Source of the DNA: Solenopsis invicta
Lineage: Eukaryota > Arthropoda > Insecta > Hymenoptera > Formicidae
Length of the DNA: 64,000 nt
Reading direction: 5' to 3'
NCBI RefSeq assembly: GCF_016802725.1
Contig: NC_052679.1
Location: 22,315,561-22,379,560 of the forward strand
Part shown: in pieces, positions 12,819-23,309 of the stretch
How the letters are laid out: every line of letters begins with the position of its first letter
How positions within the stretch are numbered: position 1 is the stretch's first letter
Made by a program: the position numbers and the translations under genes
The notes under the pieces: generated by a model
Databases searched by the model: none
What the model saw: only the letters and a program-made list of their open reading frames with translations
What the model was told of the DNA's origin: nothing

Positions 12819-13379
12819 CTTATAAGAAAAAGAGCTAAGCACGTTATTACACTATAACTTGCAACAGCTCTGATAAACGTGTAAATACTTTGAGAAAGAC
12901 AGAAATATTGTCACACATCGCTATGCGCTTGTAAAATTCCTCGTGCGTTGATGTTCGCGATATATTACTCCGCGATTGTATAATATTACTTTCCAGTTTA
13001 TTTACAAATCGTGACGATGGACCTCGAGCCAGCCCTTTGCTAACAGAAATATTGGTGATTCCTCGGAAACTATTGCGGCCATGTTTCACTCAGCTTTGCC
13101 AGGTAAAACAAATGCCCCCACTTAACAAGCGAAAATTTCATGCTGGGGTTGGCTCTACGCGCGACAATCCCGCCCCCGAAGACGATCTCTTCCGGCGCGC
13201 GGAAGATGAAAACTCCCAACGTTGGTCCGCAAAAATGTCGAGCGCACGTCGCCATTAATTTTCTTTGCGTCGCGCTGGCCGCTCGGATATGCTCTCTTTT
13301 CAGCCCCGGCATTCTTTCTCTGCTCCTCTCCTCCACTTTGGGATCCGACTGTTGGCCGTGTTGCTTTAGGTCAGTGCCG

Positions 13380-13620
13380 TCTCTCCACTGCCACCGCCCT
13401 CTCTCTTTCTTCCTTCTCGAATCCGAGTATCTTACTCCGTTGCTCCGGCAAAAAGAAACGAAGGAGGATAGGTAGGTAGGTAGGTAGGTAGGTAGGTTGG
13501 TAGGTAGAGCGAAAGGGCTAAGGGGGAGCAGAAGGAATATGAAGAAGAGAGAAAAAGGGAAGGAGGGAAAGAGAGAGGCAATTTTAACGAGCGGTTTAAG
13601 GAGGGATAAGAAAACCGCCG
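13380..13620. repeat. Pyrimidine tract then purine tract with (TAGG)n
   Basis: The plus strand is C/T-rich at 13,380-13,430 and flips to G/A-rich from about 13,460. A (TAGG)n microsatellite of about seven perfect units occupies 13,469-13,497, with a variant unit and a short tail to about 13,507. GA/GGA-rich sequence continues to about 13,600. The long minus-strand frame here (Leu-Pro-Thr-Tyr repeats) is a translation of the microsatellite. Confidence 0.85.
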
Positions 13621-15253
13621 GTTGGTCCTTGGTCCGTCCCGTAGAGTTCTTTGACTCTTGCACGACTTTTTGGGCCAACCAGCCCCCTTCTGTCTAACGT
13701 CTATCCTTCTCATAGCGTTCTGCTCGTTCTTCGTCAAATTCACCTCCTTCGTCTATCACCTTGCCACGGCTACTCCGTCTCCGGTCTACTCCCGACGTGT
13801 TCCAACTTTTGCCGAATCACCCTTTTCTTTCGTTTTTAATTAAAGGACATAAATAAAAGTTTTAATTTTCACTGTCCTGTTCCATAACATAGATCTTGCG
13901 CTTCTGTTCCTATTTTTCTTATCATTCTTAAATTGGGTTGTATTTCTCACTTTTCTTGAAATATATATGTTTGTATATACTATCACTCACAAAAATGTGT
14001 ATATATAAATGTATATGACGTGAGTGTCCACAGTATTTGTGTTGAACTCGGGTCGCTAAGCCGAAATGACTATGCGGATCAGTCATCCCTACGGGAGCCG
14101 AACCGTTCTCGGAGTATCACCCATCTGGCGCCCTCTCTTGTTCGGAGTGTCTCTCGAGAAGCGAGAGGAACAACAAGGCATCCTCTCTTCGTCCCCGTGT
14201 CCCTTCCTCCTACGTCGCGTCCTTCTCGCCACCCTGTGTCGCGCACCGCCGATCGTACGCCCGATTGGGTTCGAGTAATTCGCCGGAGAGCCGGGGGATA
14301 ACGCGAATAACGGCGAGATAAGCTGCGTACCGTCCAGACGTGCTTTCGATATCTCTCTCTTTCTCGACCTAAAATTTTGCCAGCCAGCACGACGCCTCAC
14401 GATTCGGGATTAAGCCATCGATATGTCAATACCAGAAAGTCAGATAACGCAAATCTCCTAGGAATATCGCATGGCGTGTAAAAGATATCCTAATCTTTCA
14501 AACATCGTTTAGACGCCATTTTAACTTTTCCTTCTAGCCAATTGCGATATGGTGATGCCTTAATTTTGACGTCGGTACGATTTTGTATCAATAATTCGTA
14601 TTTTATAAATATTTATCAATAAATTTAAGAATATCTATCATGACATAGATACCGCGCAAGTAATTGCTTAAATAGATAAAACACGCACACACGCACGTAT
14701 CGCGATATACATTTTTATAACAGCCAGCTCTATTCCTGGAGTCGCAAGGAAGGATATTGTATACCTTCGGGGATTTCGCAGATTTGGGGATTATACGTGC
14801 CTAGAATTTACATTTGGTTATGCGATCGCTTTCTCGCTGACCACGCAAAAGCAAAGCCGTTTTGTGAGGATTACGTTTCTAGAAAAGTCCGAGCGATTAA
14901 ACATATATGAGCGCCGTGAGATAAACGGCGATGTTAATCCACGTTAATACGGCGGGATTTTGGAATGTAACATACAACAAATAAGAGTATTATCGCTCTC
15001 TTTAATACGAAATTTCTTTTTACCACCGTTGACTGAATAGTTTCTGCTAAAAATAAGAAATTTCACTACGAGAACAGTGAACTATCGATTATGTGTCAAA
15101 TGCAATTTCGCTTTACTAGTATCTTTTCATAAGTCGTAAGTACGTTTTCCGCGAGGTCATTTAGAGAAAATATGCGGGTATCGCGAATCGTTCCAGTTTC
15201 CGATAAAGTCTGTCCTTCATGTAGAAATTTGCATCTCTGTGCTTAATCGAAAT
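13621..15253. other. Gene-free stretch; CpG-rich at 14.04-14.40 kb
   Basis: The 14,040-14,400 interval is GC-rich, with overlapping frames of about 100 codons on both strands but no domain-like sequence. The sequence GGCGCCCTCTCTTGT at 14,127-14,141 resembles a CTCF core on the minus strand at 12 of 15 positions, too weak to call. The rest is AT-rich. Confidence 0.4.
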
Positions 15254-15295
15254 ACGAAATTAAAAAGATGAAATTAAAAAGACGAAATTAAAAAG
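15254..15295. repeat. 14-bp tandem repeat, 3 copies
   Basis: Three head-to-tail copies of ACGAAATTAAAAAG; the middle copy has T in place of C at the second position. Confidence 0.9.
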
Positions 15296-15807
15296 ACACA
15301 AATATTAATCTATTTCCTGGTAAAAATAAGGAAGGCGGAATTAAAAGTATCAATCTCCAAACTAAATAAACCATTGAAATTGCTTTCCGTCACAAAGTTT
15401 CGGAATTACACCAGTCATCGTAATGTGACATGAAATAATGAACATATTCGAAATAATAAATAAATTCAACTAAAATAAGAATATCTCAAACAAATCTCTG
15501 TACCTCTAAATTTTTTCAGTATGACACGATTTGTAATCGTGATAGAAACGAAAGTGTCATTTACATGACGTAAATTTCTTTCGCATGTGTCATTTCCTTT
15601 TTAAGTAGTACGATATTTAAATATTGAAATTCACGTCACAAATAATTCAAAAATTAATAAAACTATTTGAATCCAGAATAGATATATAGCGATCATAAAT
15701 GTAGCATCTTTCATGAAATGTAACAAATTGTCATCAAATGTATGTTTTACCTTTTCGTAGAATAAGCTATTAATAAGATATTAACAATTATCTTTATATT
15801 CAATATT

Positions 15808-15831
15808 ATGTTATCATGTTATCATGTTATC
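15808..15831. repeat. 8-bp tandem repeat, 3 copies
   Basis: Three exact copies of ATGTTATC, lying 35 bp left of the outer element that begins at 15,866. Confidence 0.9.
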
Positions 15832-15865
15832 ACAATATTATTATGTTAGTATTCAAATAATGAAC

Positions 15866-16140
15866 CCAGACAACACTAAAATAAGGTTGGAAGATCTTAA
15901 TACAATTAAATTTGCTTCAGAGTATTACATACATAATATTATACATTCTCGCACTGAGAAAAAAGTTGTTAGCTTAACTAAGTTTTTCAATTTAAATTTC
16001 TTCAATTCAAGTATTTACGTATTGAAGTTAAATACCTAAATACTTGAACTGAAAAATTTAATCAAGTTAACAGCTTTTTTCTCAGTGTAGACAAACACAA
16101 AATTTAAAATCGAATCATAAGACATTTTCGTGTTGTCTGG
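15866..16140. mobile_element. Inverted-repeat element with CCAGACAACAC ends
   Basis: The left end CCAGACAACACTAAAAT and the right end ATTTTCGTGTTGTCTGG are inverted copies with one mismatch over 17 bp. The bases flanking both sides read AAC, compatible with a 3-bp target duplication, though this is weak. The interior is AT-rich with no coding capacity. A second, unrelated MITE (15,952-16,087) lies within it, so this element is the older of the two. Confidence 0.7.
15952..16087. mobile_element. CACTGAGAAAA-ended MITE, nested
   Basis: The left end CACTGAGAAAAAAGTTGTTA and right end TAACAGCTTTTTTCTCAGTG are near-perfect inverted copies, and the similarity continues inward (TTCAAGTATTTA and TAAATACTTGAA). 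Total length is 136 bp. A related copy with the same ends lies at 61,443-61,610. The right flank is TA but the left flank is CG, so the duplication is not clean here. Confidence 0.8.
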
Positions 16141-16924
16141 AACCATATTATGTGTGCAAACTATGAAAAATTTAATTTTGTAATTCAAGTAAAGAAGAGA
16201 TACATCACGCGCGCGCGCGAGAGAGGAAAGTAAAGTTGTTGCATGAAAAACTATTAATCACGCGTACGCACATGAGAAACATGAATCATTTGTTCTGGTT
16301 GCAACTCTAACAGCTGTCTTTCCCTGTTAAGTTTTCGAGCTTTACGACAACACTACAGCGATATTAACTTTCTTCTCTCGATCCGGCTCTTTAGCGGTTG
16401 CATCTCGCTAAGCCCAATTTGGCGGCGTATCTCTCGTCCCCTCAGTGGACGCTTGCTCGCCGAGTGTGGTACGTGAATCTCTCCTCCATTACACGACGTC
16501 GAAACTGCGCTAAATTACAGCTTCGAAACCGAAGAGCCGTACCATCGAGTGAACGATCGAGGTGCAGGCGAGGGAAAAAGGAAGGATTTGAAGAGCTCCT
16601 TCGCGCCATCGGCGCATCTGCCGTAGGTGCTCCGAGACTTGAAGTTAGCGCAAGCAATCGTCGAACATGTGGTCGGTTAGAGTCTAGTTGAGAATTAGAG
16701 TACTTGTATTCTCCGGCGAAGTGCGTTAAGATGGAACGAAGGAGTAGCGGTGGAAAAACTTTTAAATAAAATTTAACCATACTTCGATAAGAACAGAGTA
16801 AAATATTCAATTAATTACCTATTTAATAATCTGTTTAATTTTTATGCTGCCGTTTTTATATTAATTTCTATTTTTCCTATAGACGAGAAGGTACGTTAAA
16901 AACTATATATTTATATATAACTGA
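16141..16924. other. Gene-free stretch
   Basis: Mixed composition with a short (CG)n/(GA)n run near 16,208-16,225. Frames of about 100 codons on both strands at 16,400-16,800 overlap each other and look fortuitous. Confidence 0.4.
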
Positions 16925-16948
16925 ATGTTCCCAGAACATGTATAAAAG
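16925..16948 (+). promoter_or_regulatory. Candidate STAT-type site next to a TATA box
   Basis: TTCCCAGAA at 16,928-16,936 fits the TTCnnnGAA consensus of STAT factors and sits inside a 15-bp inverted repeat, ATGTTC-CCA-GAACAT. TATAAAAG follows at 16,941-16,948. No good initiator appears 25-35 bp downstream and no gene is recognised nearby, so this may be chance. Confidence 0.25.
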
Positions 16949-18720
16949 CGTTAATGAAAATTAGACCGGTATCTCTACATCTACCACTTTCAAGCACGAC
17001 TAAACGACGTTAGAAACAAATTTTCGACATTGTTCAGCGGATTCATTATCCACGAAGTTGCGTCTCGACAACAACTGTTACCCGACAGTGGTGGTGGTTG
17101 AAGGCGTTGATAGTTGCGGTTGATGACTAGAATAGCGCATACTGGTAGCAGCTGTCATTACCCAGAGGCAAGCTTGCTCGTGACTAATCCTGCATGCCGA
17201 TTCACCGTAACCTAGCCTACGAACCTACCTCTATACATACATATACATACACACGATTAACGTGCTAGGTTACCCTAGGTTGTCATCCTGCCGCAAGGAA
17301 ACCAAATCGATAGCGCGCGTGCTACGCGTGAGCGACCCAGTAATGCGGCATCTGCTTTGGTTCCGTATCTCCGGTAAACAATCGAAATTTTTCAAATATG
17401 CGACAGATCTAATTTCATAAAAATGAATTTTATTTAAAAAATAATGTGGCTTTCCCCCCCCCCTCCTCCCCCATTATTCAATTCCAAAGCAACGAATTGC
17501 TTTGCCCTATTATAGCTCGCCAGTTTCCGTTCGAATCGTAAACTGCTTCGAAATTAATTAGTGACAGATGCTCGAAAATTCCCCGTATGTATTTTAAGAT
17601 ATACGAGAGTTTAAAATGAAAAGCAATGTTTCGTTACATGTATTAATTGAATTGATTCAATCGATAGGTATTTACTCAATAGAGATTGTATACATATTAA
17701 TAAATCTCAGCATGTCTATTGATGTTTTCCTTTTAAAATAAAACGTTTATATATAAAATTAAGCGAGTCAATTAATTAGGATCAAATTTGAACAAAAATT
17801 CCATATAATCAGCACGATATAAGCAGCGTTCACATATCAATTACGTTCTAGATTATTATACGCGAGCTATAATGTTCGAGCGATCGGAGAGTGAGAGATG
17901 CCTAATTTGCATAGCGGCTTTGCAGCAAAATCGAAGAGCTCGTCGAGCGTTTTCTATATATATTTTTTTTTTTTTGGCACACGTCGCGCAACATTATATA
18001 ATTCAGCCGGAAAATTCAACGGGCGCTCGCTTCGAGTTTCAATGTATTTTCCTTTCCCTCATTTACTTGGGTAACATTTCCACTGCGAATCCGTCTTCTC
18101 TTGCTCCTCCTGCTCCTTCTCCCTCTCCTCTCTTCACCATTGGTTGAGATATTTCCAGCGCGTAATGTAATCCGCTTTACCTCGACTGTGCGCCGCGCGG
18201 TTGACATATTTTTTTCTCCCTCCGTCGTCTAAAGTACGTATGCTGCCATACAATGTTCTAAGGAGTCTTTCCCGCTTTTTCTTTCCGCCCGGTAATACCG
18301 TCCCGGCGAATGTAACGCAATATTTTCATTGCGCTCTTTGCTCGCGGCTACGGAAATGAATATCGTCTCTTTGCCGATATTAAAGTCAAATCAGCGGGAA
18401 AACGTCGGGCTAATATTACCATTCCCAACGAGCCGTTTGATGCGGGGGAAAAAAGGCCGCCCTAGCGATGCGATGAGCTTTACCTTCTCCGGATGTTCCT
18501 GCGGATGCGCTGATTCGTTCCCGACTCTCTCGCTCTCATCTCGCACGATGTCACATCGGAGAGAAATTAGAACGGTTTTGTACGAATAACGAAGATTACA
18601 CCGTACCACATTGACCAGCCCCTATCCAGACATTTCTACGTAATTTTGTTACCAAAGAATTCAATATTATTAGAGCGGCTGCAATACGGTTTGAAAAACT
18701 TATCCCTGAACCAGAATAAC
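16949..18720. other. Gene-free stretch
   Basis: Unique DNA of mixed composition. A 10-bp inverted pair GTAACCTAGC (17,207-17,216) and GCTAGGTTAC (17,264-17,273) is present, with a CTAGGTT motif repeated beside it. The GTTCGAATC at 17,529 resembles a tRNA B box, but no cloverleaf can be built. C-rich (17,455-17,471) and TCC-rich (18,100-18,140) runs also occur. Confidence 0.4.
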
Positions 18721-19340
18721 GTTTCTCCCTCTGTGGGGCCCGTTTATCGTTCGCCTACGATACGTATATCGCGGTACCTACTCAATTCCGTTCATGCAAG
18801 TGCGGCTTTACGCACGGCGCGGAAAGGCGAAACTCTTCGGCGATTCTCCTCCTCTTCTCCGGTGCGCCGCGCCGGAGTCTCGCCGCGCGTAATTGTGTAC
18901 CTTGCGCTCTTCGATCAACGTCCGGTAACGAGTTGACATACCGCGCAAAAACGCGGATCGATAGCGTGTGCATTGCGGCCGTGTGTCCATCCGTTGCGAT
19001 ATCGCGTGTATACGCGCTTGTATATGTACGTGTGGACGTGGAACGCGCGCGCTTACATGCATACGCGGTGTGTGGTGTGGTGCAGTCGCAGACGGGCACC
19101 ACCCGCTGCAGGCGGTCGCCACCGGGTACATGAGCGCGAGCACGCGACAGAATTTCGCGGAGCGATAAGCTTTCGGCGAAGAGGACATTTTAGCCGACGG
19201 CGAGCGGGCGAGTTTCCCCGAACGGACTCTCAGAAATTAATTGCGCTTTCGAGCCACCCACCGCCGCCATGCGAGTTCCATCGCAGCGGATCGAATTTGG
19301 ATGCGCGATCTAAAATATTGCATAAGCGCAAGCTTGGCCA
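18721..19340. other. CpG-rich block
   Basis: Strongly CpG-rich, with ACG/CGC/GTGTG alternations around 18,930-19,100. Many frames stay open on both strands because of the composition, and none shows a domain. It could be an unmethylated regulatory or promoter region, but no core promoter was identified. Confidence 0.4.
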
Positions 19341-19361
19341 AAATTATTTATAGACACCTAC

Positions 19362-19790
19362 ACAGTTGGAAAATTGTGTTAAATTTAACATATATCGCAT
19401 GACCAAGTGGTTCGTCCAAATTTTTATGTTAATTTAACACGAGATAAATATGTTAGAAAGTAAGTTAAATATTATATGAAAAATTAACGCGAGAAGTGTA
19501 ACATTTTGACGCAGTTTGAAAACACAAAATATGAAAACTTTTTTTTTTTCAATAAAATTAATATTTAGAATGTGTTGATACGTACATTTTATTCATTTAT
19601 CTTAGACTCTGTGTCTTAAAATTATATTATTTTTATGTTATTTGTTTATTCGCTCGTTAAAATGTATTTTAACACTAGGAAAGTTCAACTATCAATTTAA
19701 CACAAAATGTTCAAGTAACATAATCACGTTATGTTAAATGAACACTTGGGCATGTTAAAAACTTAGCACAAAAATCTTAAAGATTTTAAC
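19362..19790. mobile_element. Degenerate MITE with GTTAAA-rich ends
   Basis: The left arm contains CATGACCAAGTGGTTC (19,398-19,413) and the right arm contains GAACACTTGGGCATG (19,740-19,754), an imperfect inverted match. Outside these, ATTGTGTTAAATTTAACAT on the left pairs loosely with TTAAAAACTTAGCACAAAAATC on the right. Inside, TTAATTTAACAC recurs near both arms. It is non-coding and the ends are approximate. Confidence 0.5.
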
Positions 19791-21389
19791 ATAAATACAA
19801 AATGTTTTCTACAGATATTTTCGTTTATCTTTAATTCTTTTACTTGTATTATTTCATATTGATTATTGGCATTATACTTAAAAAAGATTCTTAAAGCAAA
19901 TAATAATCCGCATTTTAATTTCTGATTAAATCCTTCCAACTAAAATATAAAAAAAAAATATAAACTGCCTAATATTTTTGACCGAAGCTGTATATTTCCA
20001 TAGTCTATTTTTCTGCGCAAAAATTTTGCAAAAGAAGCAACATTTTTATTTTTATATTTAAGAAAAGGAACTGTCAAACACAACCTCCTATTTTGTAACA
20101 ATCCGTTTGCAACGGGGCAATCATCCGCTGACGCGCCGGAAACGTTGTCGTGCCGCATGTTTACATCGGAACTAATTCGCATTACACGGAAATCTGTCGT
20201 CGAACCTTATGATACTATTTTTTATCTTGCCGGCACTTTGCATCACGCCGCCCGGCCGTTGTTTACGTAATAAACATTCTTCTTCGTGATAAAGAGCGCG
20301 CTTAGGCGGGCGGAAGAGGTTTCTTTCAGGGCGTTTCTTCGGAGAACACGAGGTTTCGAGGTGGGAAGGTACTTTGTCTTTGCACCATCGCGCGTGCAGT
20401 GTTGGATGCTACGGCGTGAAGATCTTTTTTTTTTATAAATCGCTTTTATAGCCTGCTATCAGGTCGCTGTATAAATAATATCCATTTATCCCCCGCAACG
20501 CTAATATTTACAGCGAGTTTATTTACACTTTTTTTCGCTTAAGCACCTATAATGCTACTAATAACTAGATAGAGTATAACCTACTAATTATCCAATATTT
20601 TTTTAATAATACTTGTTGCATTAATCAATCATGTAACAACGTAACAACAATGAGACAATTTGTTAACTTCAATTCGTTATATCCTGTTGTATCTTTGGAA
20701 ATAATTTTTATATACGATTACTGCAAGTATTACATGCACACCAAGTTTAACTTTGTTCGTCAAATCGTTTCGCAGGGTTGCAACCTTCGGGTATCGGGTC
20801 TCGCTTAGGAAAGAGCAAATAATGTAGTCAATAAAACGTAAACGATAAGCGAGGAACAAAGCAAGTTACATCAAATACTTTTCTCCTCGTACGACCAAAA
20901 GACGATGCATAATTCGTGCGAACGTAACTTTTGTATCTTTTTCACATTATCTTATAGTTCCCGTCACGTTCGCCAAGATGGAGAAAAGCAGAAACGTCTT
21001 TCTTGAGAAAAAGAAAAAAAAGAGATGCTTGTTGCTCCCAGGCTAACGCCTTCTCGACACGTCACGAATTTCACGTCTACGTGCAAACGCGTTCAAGAAA
21101 TTCGACGAATAAAATCCATTTCAATTAGAAATCGAATCTGCGCATCATATTTTATCAAATATTACGTGTGCTCTCGTACCTGACACTCTATCGACTTCTT
21201 TACCGTTATTGTCAATATGCTATTGAAAAAGTTAACTGATTTCCAGCTGCATAATTGATGCAACTTAAATCTATGTCACACTGTTTGTGTAAAAAGCTTT
21301 AATTAATGGTGTTTATTAGTCCGGAAACCAGTAAACATTTTGTCGTACAATTTCAACAAACTTAATTTATCAATTTTATCATTAATTTC
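19791..21389. other. Gene-free stretch
   Basis: AT-rich, with a GC-richer islet at about 20,100-20,400. No gene, RNA or repeat family was recognised. Confidence 0.4.
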
Positions 21390-21783
21390 ATGCTTAAAAA
21401 TGCTAAAACGGCCAATTTGTTAACTGACGGCAGGGACAGAGGCCGACGGGAGGCATTGGAAAAAATAGTGGATGATAGTCATAACAGCAAAGCTGATTTT
21501 TTTTGTTCTCTCGTTATTTATGATATAAAAAGTAGTACAATGATAGTCTGCTACTCCTTCAAACACGTAAAAAAATACAATGCAATTGTGTCATTTTAGC
21601 AAAGTTGAAATTTGGTACATTAATAGTCTTATCACATTTTATATCGTAAATAAGAAAATAAAAAAATCAGCTTTGACCTCTATGCAAATGCACTATTCTT
21701 TTTTTTAACAAAGCAAAATGGCTCCCGTCGGCTCCTGTCCCGGAAGATTGACGGCAGACTTCCGTTTTAGCAATCTTAAACAT
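21390..21783. mobile_element. Long-armed fold-back MITE, about 394 bp
   Basis: The left end ATGCTTAAAAATGCTAAAAC and right end GTTTTAGCAATCTTAAACAT start an inverted repeat that runs almost to the centre. Matched internal landmarks include GCCGACGGGAG/CTCCCGTCGGC, CAAAGCTGATTTTTTT/AAAAAAATCAGCTTTG and TTATTTATGATATAAAA/TTTTATATCGTAAATAA. Arms are about 180 bp with mismatches and small gaps. It has no coding capacity and no certain target duplication. A transcript crossing it would fold into a long imperfect hairpin. Confidence 0.8.
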
Positions 21784-22791
21784 AAAAATGACGATAATAT
21801 TGATAAAACAAGTTTGCTGAAATGAGACGCAAAAAATGTTCACTGCAGACTACATATGTTCTCTAGAACTTAAAAATGTCACAATTCGCGTCTCTTAAAA
21901 TATTTGTCAAAAATATTAACGTATTACCTAAAATTACTTTCGAATATGAAATTAACTAATTGCGCGTTTGAGATTTCGTTTAAATTTTGTTTAAGCTTCC
22001 CTTAACGTTTAATTTACAATCAATTCTCATTTCCTTCGTCGCGCGGTACAATGTCGCACACGTACGATAATCGATCTCGAGGTAACTGCGAAACCGCACA
22101 AGTAAGGTAGCGACTAACTGCGCGCTATAAGTTAATTCCCGGTTTCATACCAAGAAATTCTCTTCTCGTTCGTTGTGTCACTTGCGGCGTGGAAGGTTAA
22201 GCTGTTGCACGGCGGATTATCGATCCGCGGCGGAAAAAAGGCTGTTGCAATGCGTCCTATTTTAGGCTGCGAGCGAACGAGACTTTGCGCCGCGTTGTTC
22301 AGTTTGATTCTCTCTTCTCGTTGCAATCGATCGCACCGGATCTCAGTCGTCAATTTTTTAATGCAACATTTCAATGGCCAATCACAGGTGCGACCGAGTA
22401 TCCACACGTTCGTCAAATACGTTCATGCACACGTATAAAATAATTCGCTGAAAGATATGGTCGGAATGAGAAAAATATGTAGCGAATAAACAAAAAAGGT
22501 ATTTGCCATTGTTTCTTTATGGTTTGTGTTTCGTAAGACGTGTTCGAGTTGTCAGAAGCAATTTCTATAAATTCCATTTCGATAAGTTTAGCGATTACTT
22601 TTGTAACTGACAAGAGAGAATGTGATTATGTACGAAGCTTTAATAATAATTGAAATTGAATATTTTTGTTACAATAAAATTTGTAAACTCAATTTTTTCC
22701 ACGTATTTTATATATTTCGATACTCTATTCTTTTTTTCATTTTTCTTTGGTACATTTTTCACATTTTTTATATTTTTATTTATATATCTTT
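21784..22791. other. Gene-free stretch
   Basis: AT-rich with a balanced-composition islet at 22,040-22,420, where roughly 90-codon frames overlap on opposite strands. No gene is supported. Confidence 0.4.
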
Positions 22792-23309
22792 TTAAGGATG
22801 TTTTGACTATACGATCTAAAAGTTATCGAAAGTTACAAATTGAAGACTTTTTTATTTTCTTCCTATTCAACAATAAAAAAATTTTGGTCGTGCAATGAAT
22901 GTCCGAATTTTGGCTCTAAAACTAACTGCAAAGGGGAAAACAATGAAAGATTTGATTTATAATAATTTTTGCAGCGAAAATTACTATTTTTGCTACAGTT
23001 TTAAACAAATCTATTTTTGAACGAGTAAGTGGATCTAAATGAATTTTTGCGCGAGTATTTATTAAAGTTTTATTAGTACATGTAAAAAATTTGATTTAAT
23101 TGGTATTGCTACTTTCCCATCAAATTTGCAAATAAGTACTACAGAACGCGAGTTTACATAAGAATCAAAAGTAAATAAAAAAATTAAATAAAGTGCTCAA
23201 ATTTTACACAGACGTAATATTAGAATACTCAAACGTAATATTAGAATATTCCATGAAATTTTTATTTTACTTTTCGTAATGTTTTGAGACATGGCCGATA
23301 CATCCTTAA
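22792..23309. mobile_element. TTAAGGATGT-ended element, copy 1 (reference copy)
   Basis: It begins with TTAAGGATGT and ends with the exact inverse ACATCCTTAA after TTTTGAGACATGGCCGAT, spanning 518 bp. The interior is non-coding and AT-rich. Internal landmarks such as TTGGTATTGCTACTTTC and TCAAATTTGCAAATAAGTAC recur, inverted, in the copies at 26.8 and 61.3 kb. A small direct duplication (ACGTAATATTAGAATA, twice) lies near 23,214-23,250. With only short terminal inverted repeats and no protein, this is a non-autonomous DNA element of unassigned superfamily. Confidence 0.8.

Noticed and set aside
13469..13507. (TAGG)n as possible telomeric repeat
   Set aside because: The insect telomeric unit is the 5-bp TTAGG. 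This is a 4-bp repeat and a plain microsatellite.
13070..13678. 202-codon minus-strand frame
   Set aside because: It runs through the (TAGG)n microsatellite and flanking purine tract, giving Leu-Pro-Thr-Tyr and Ser/Phe repeats.
14127..14141. Fourth CTCF-like match on the minus strand
   Set aside because: It matches only 12 of 15 consensus positions, which is expected many times by chance.
17525..17545. tRNA B-box-like GTTCGAATC
   Set aside because: The T stem does not pair properly and no A box, anticodon arm or acceptor stem can be placed upstream.
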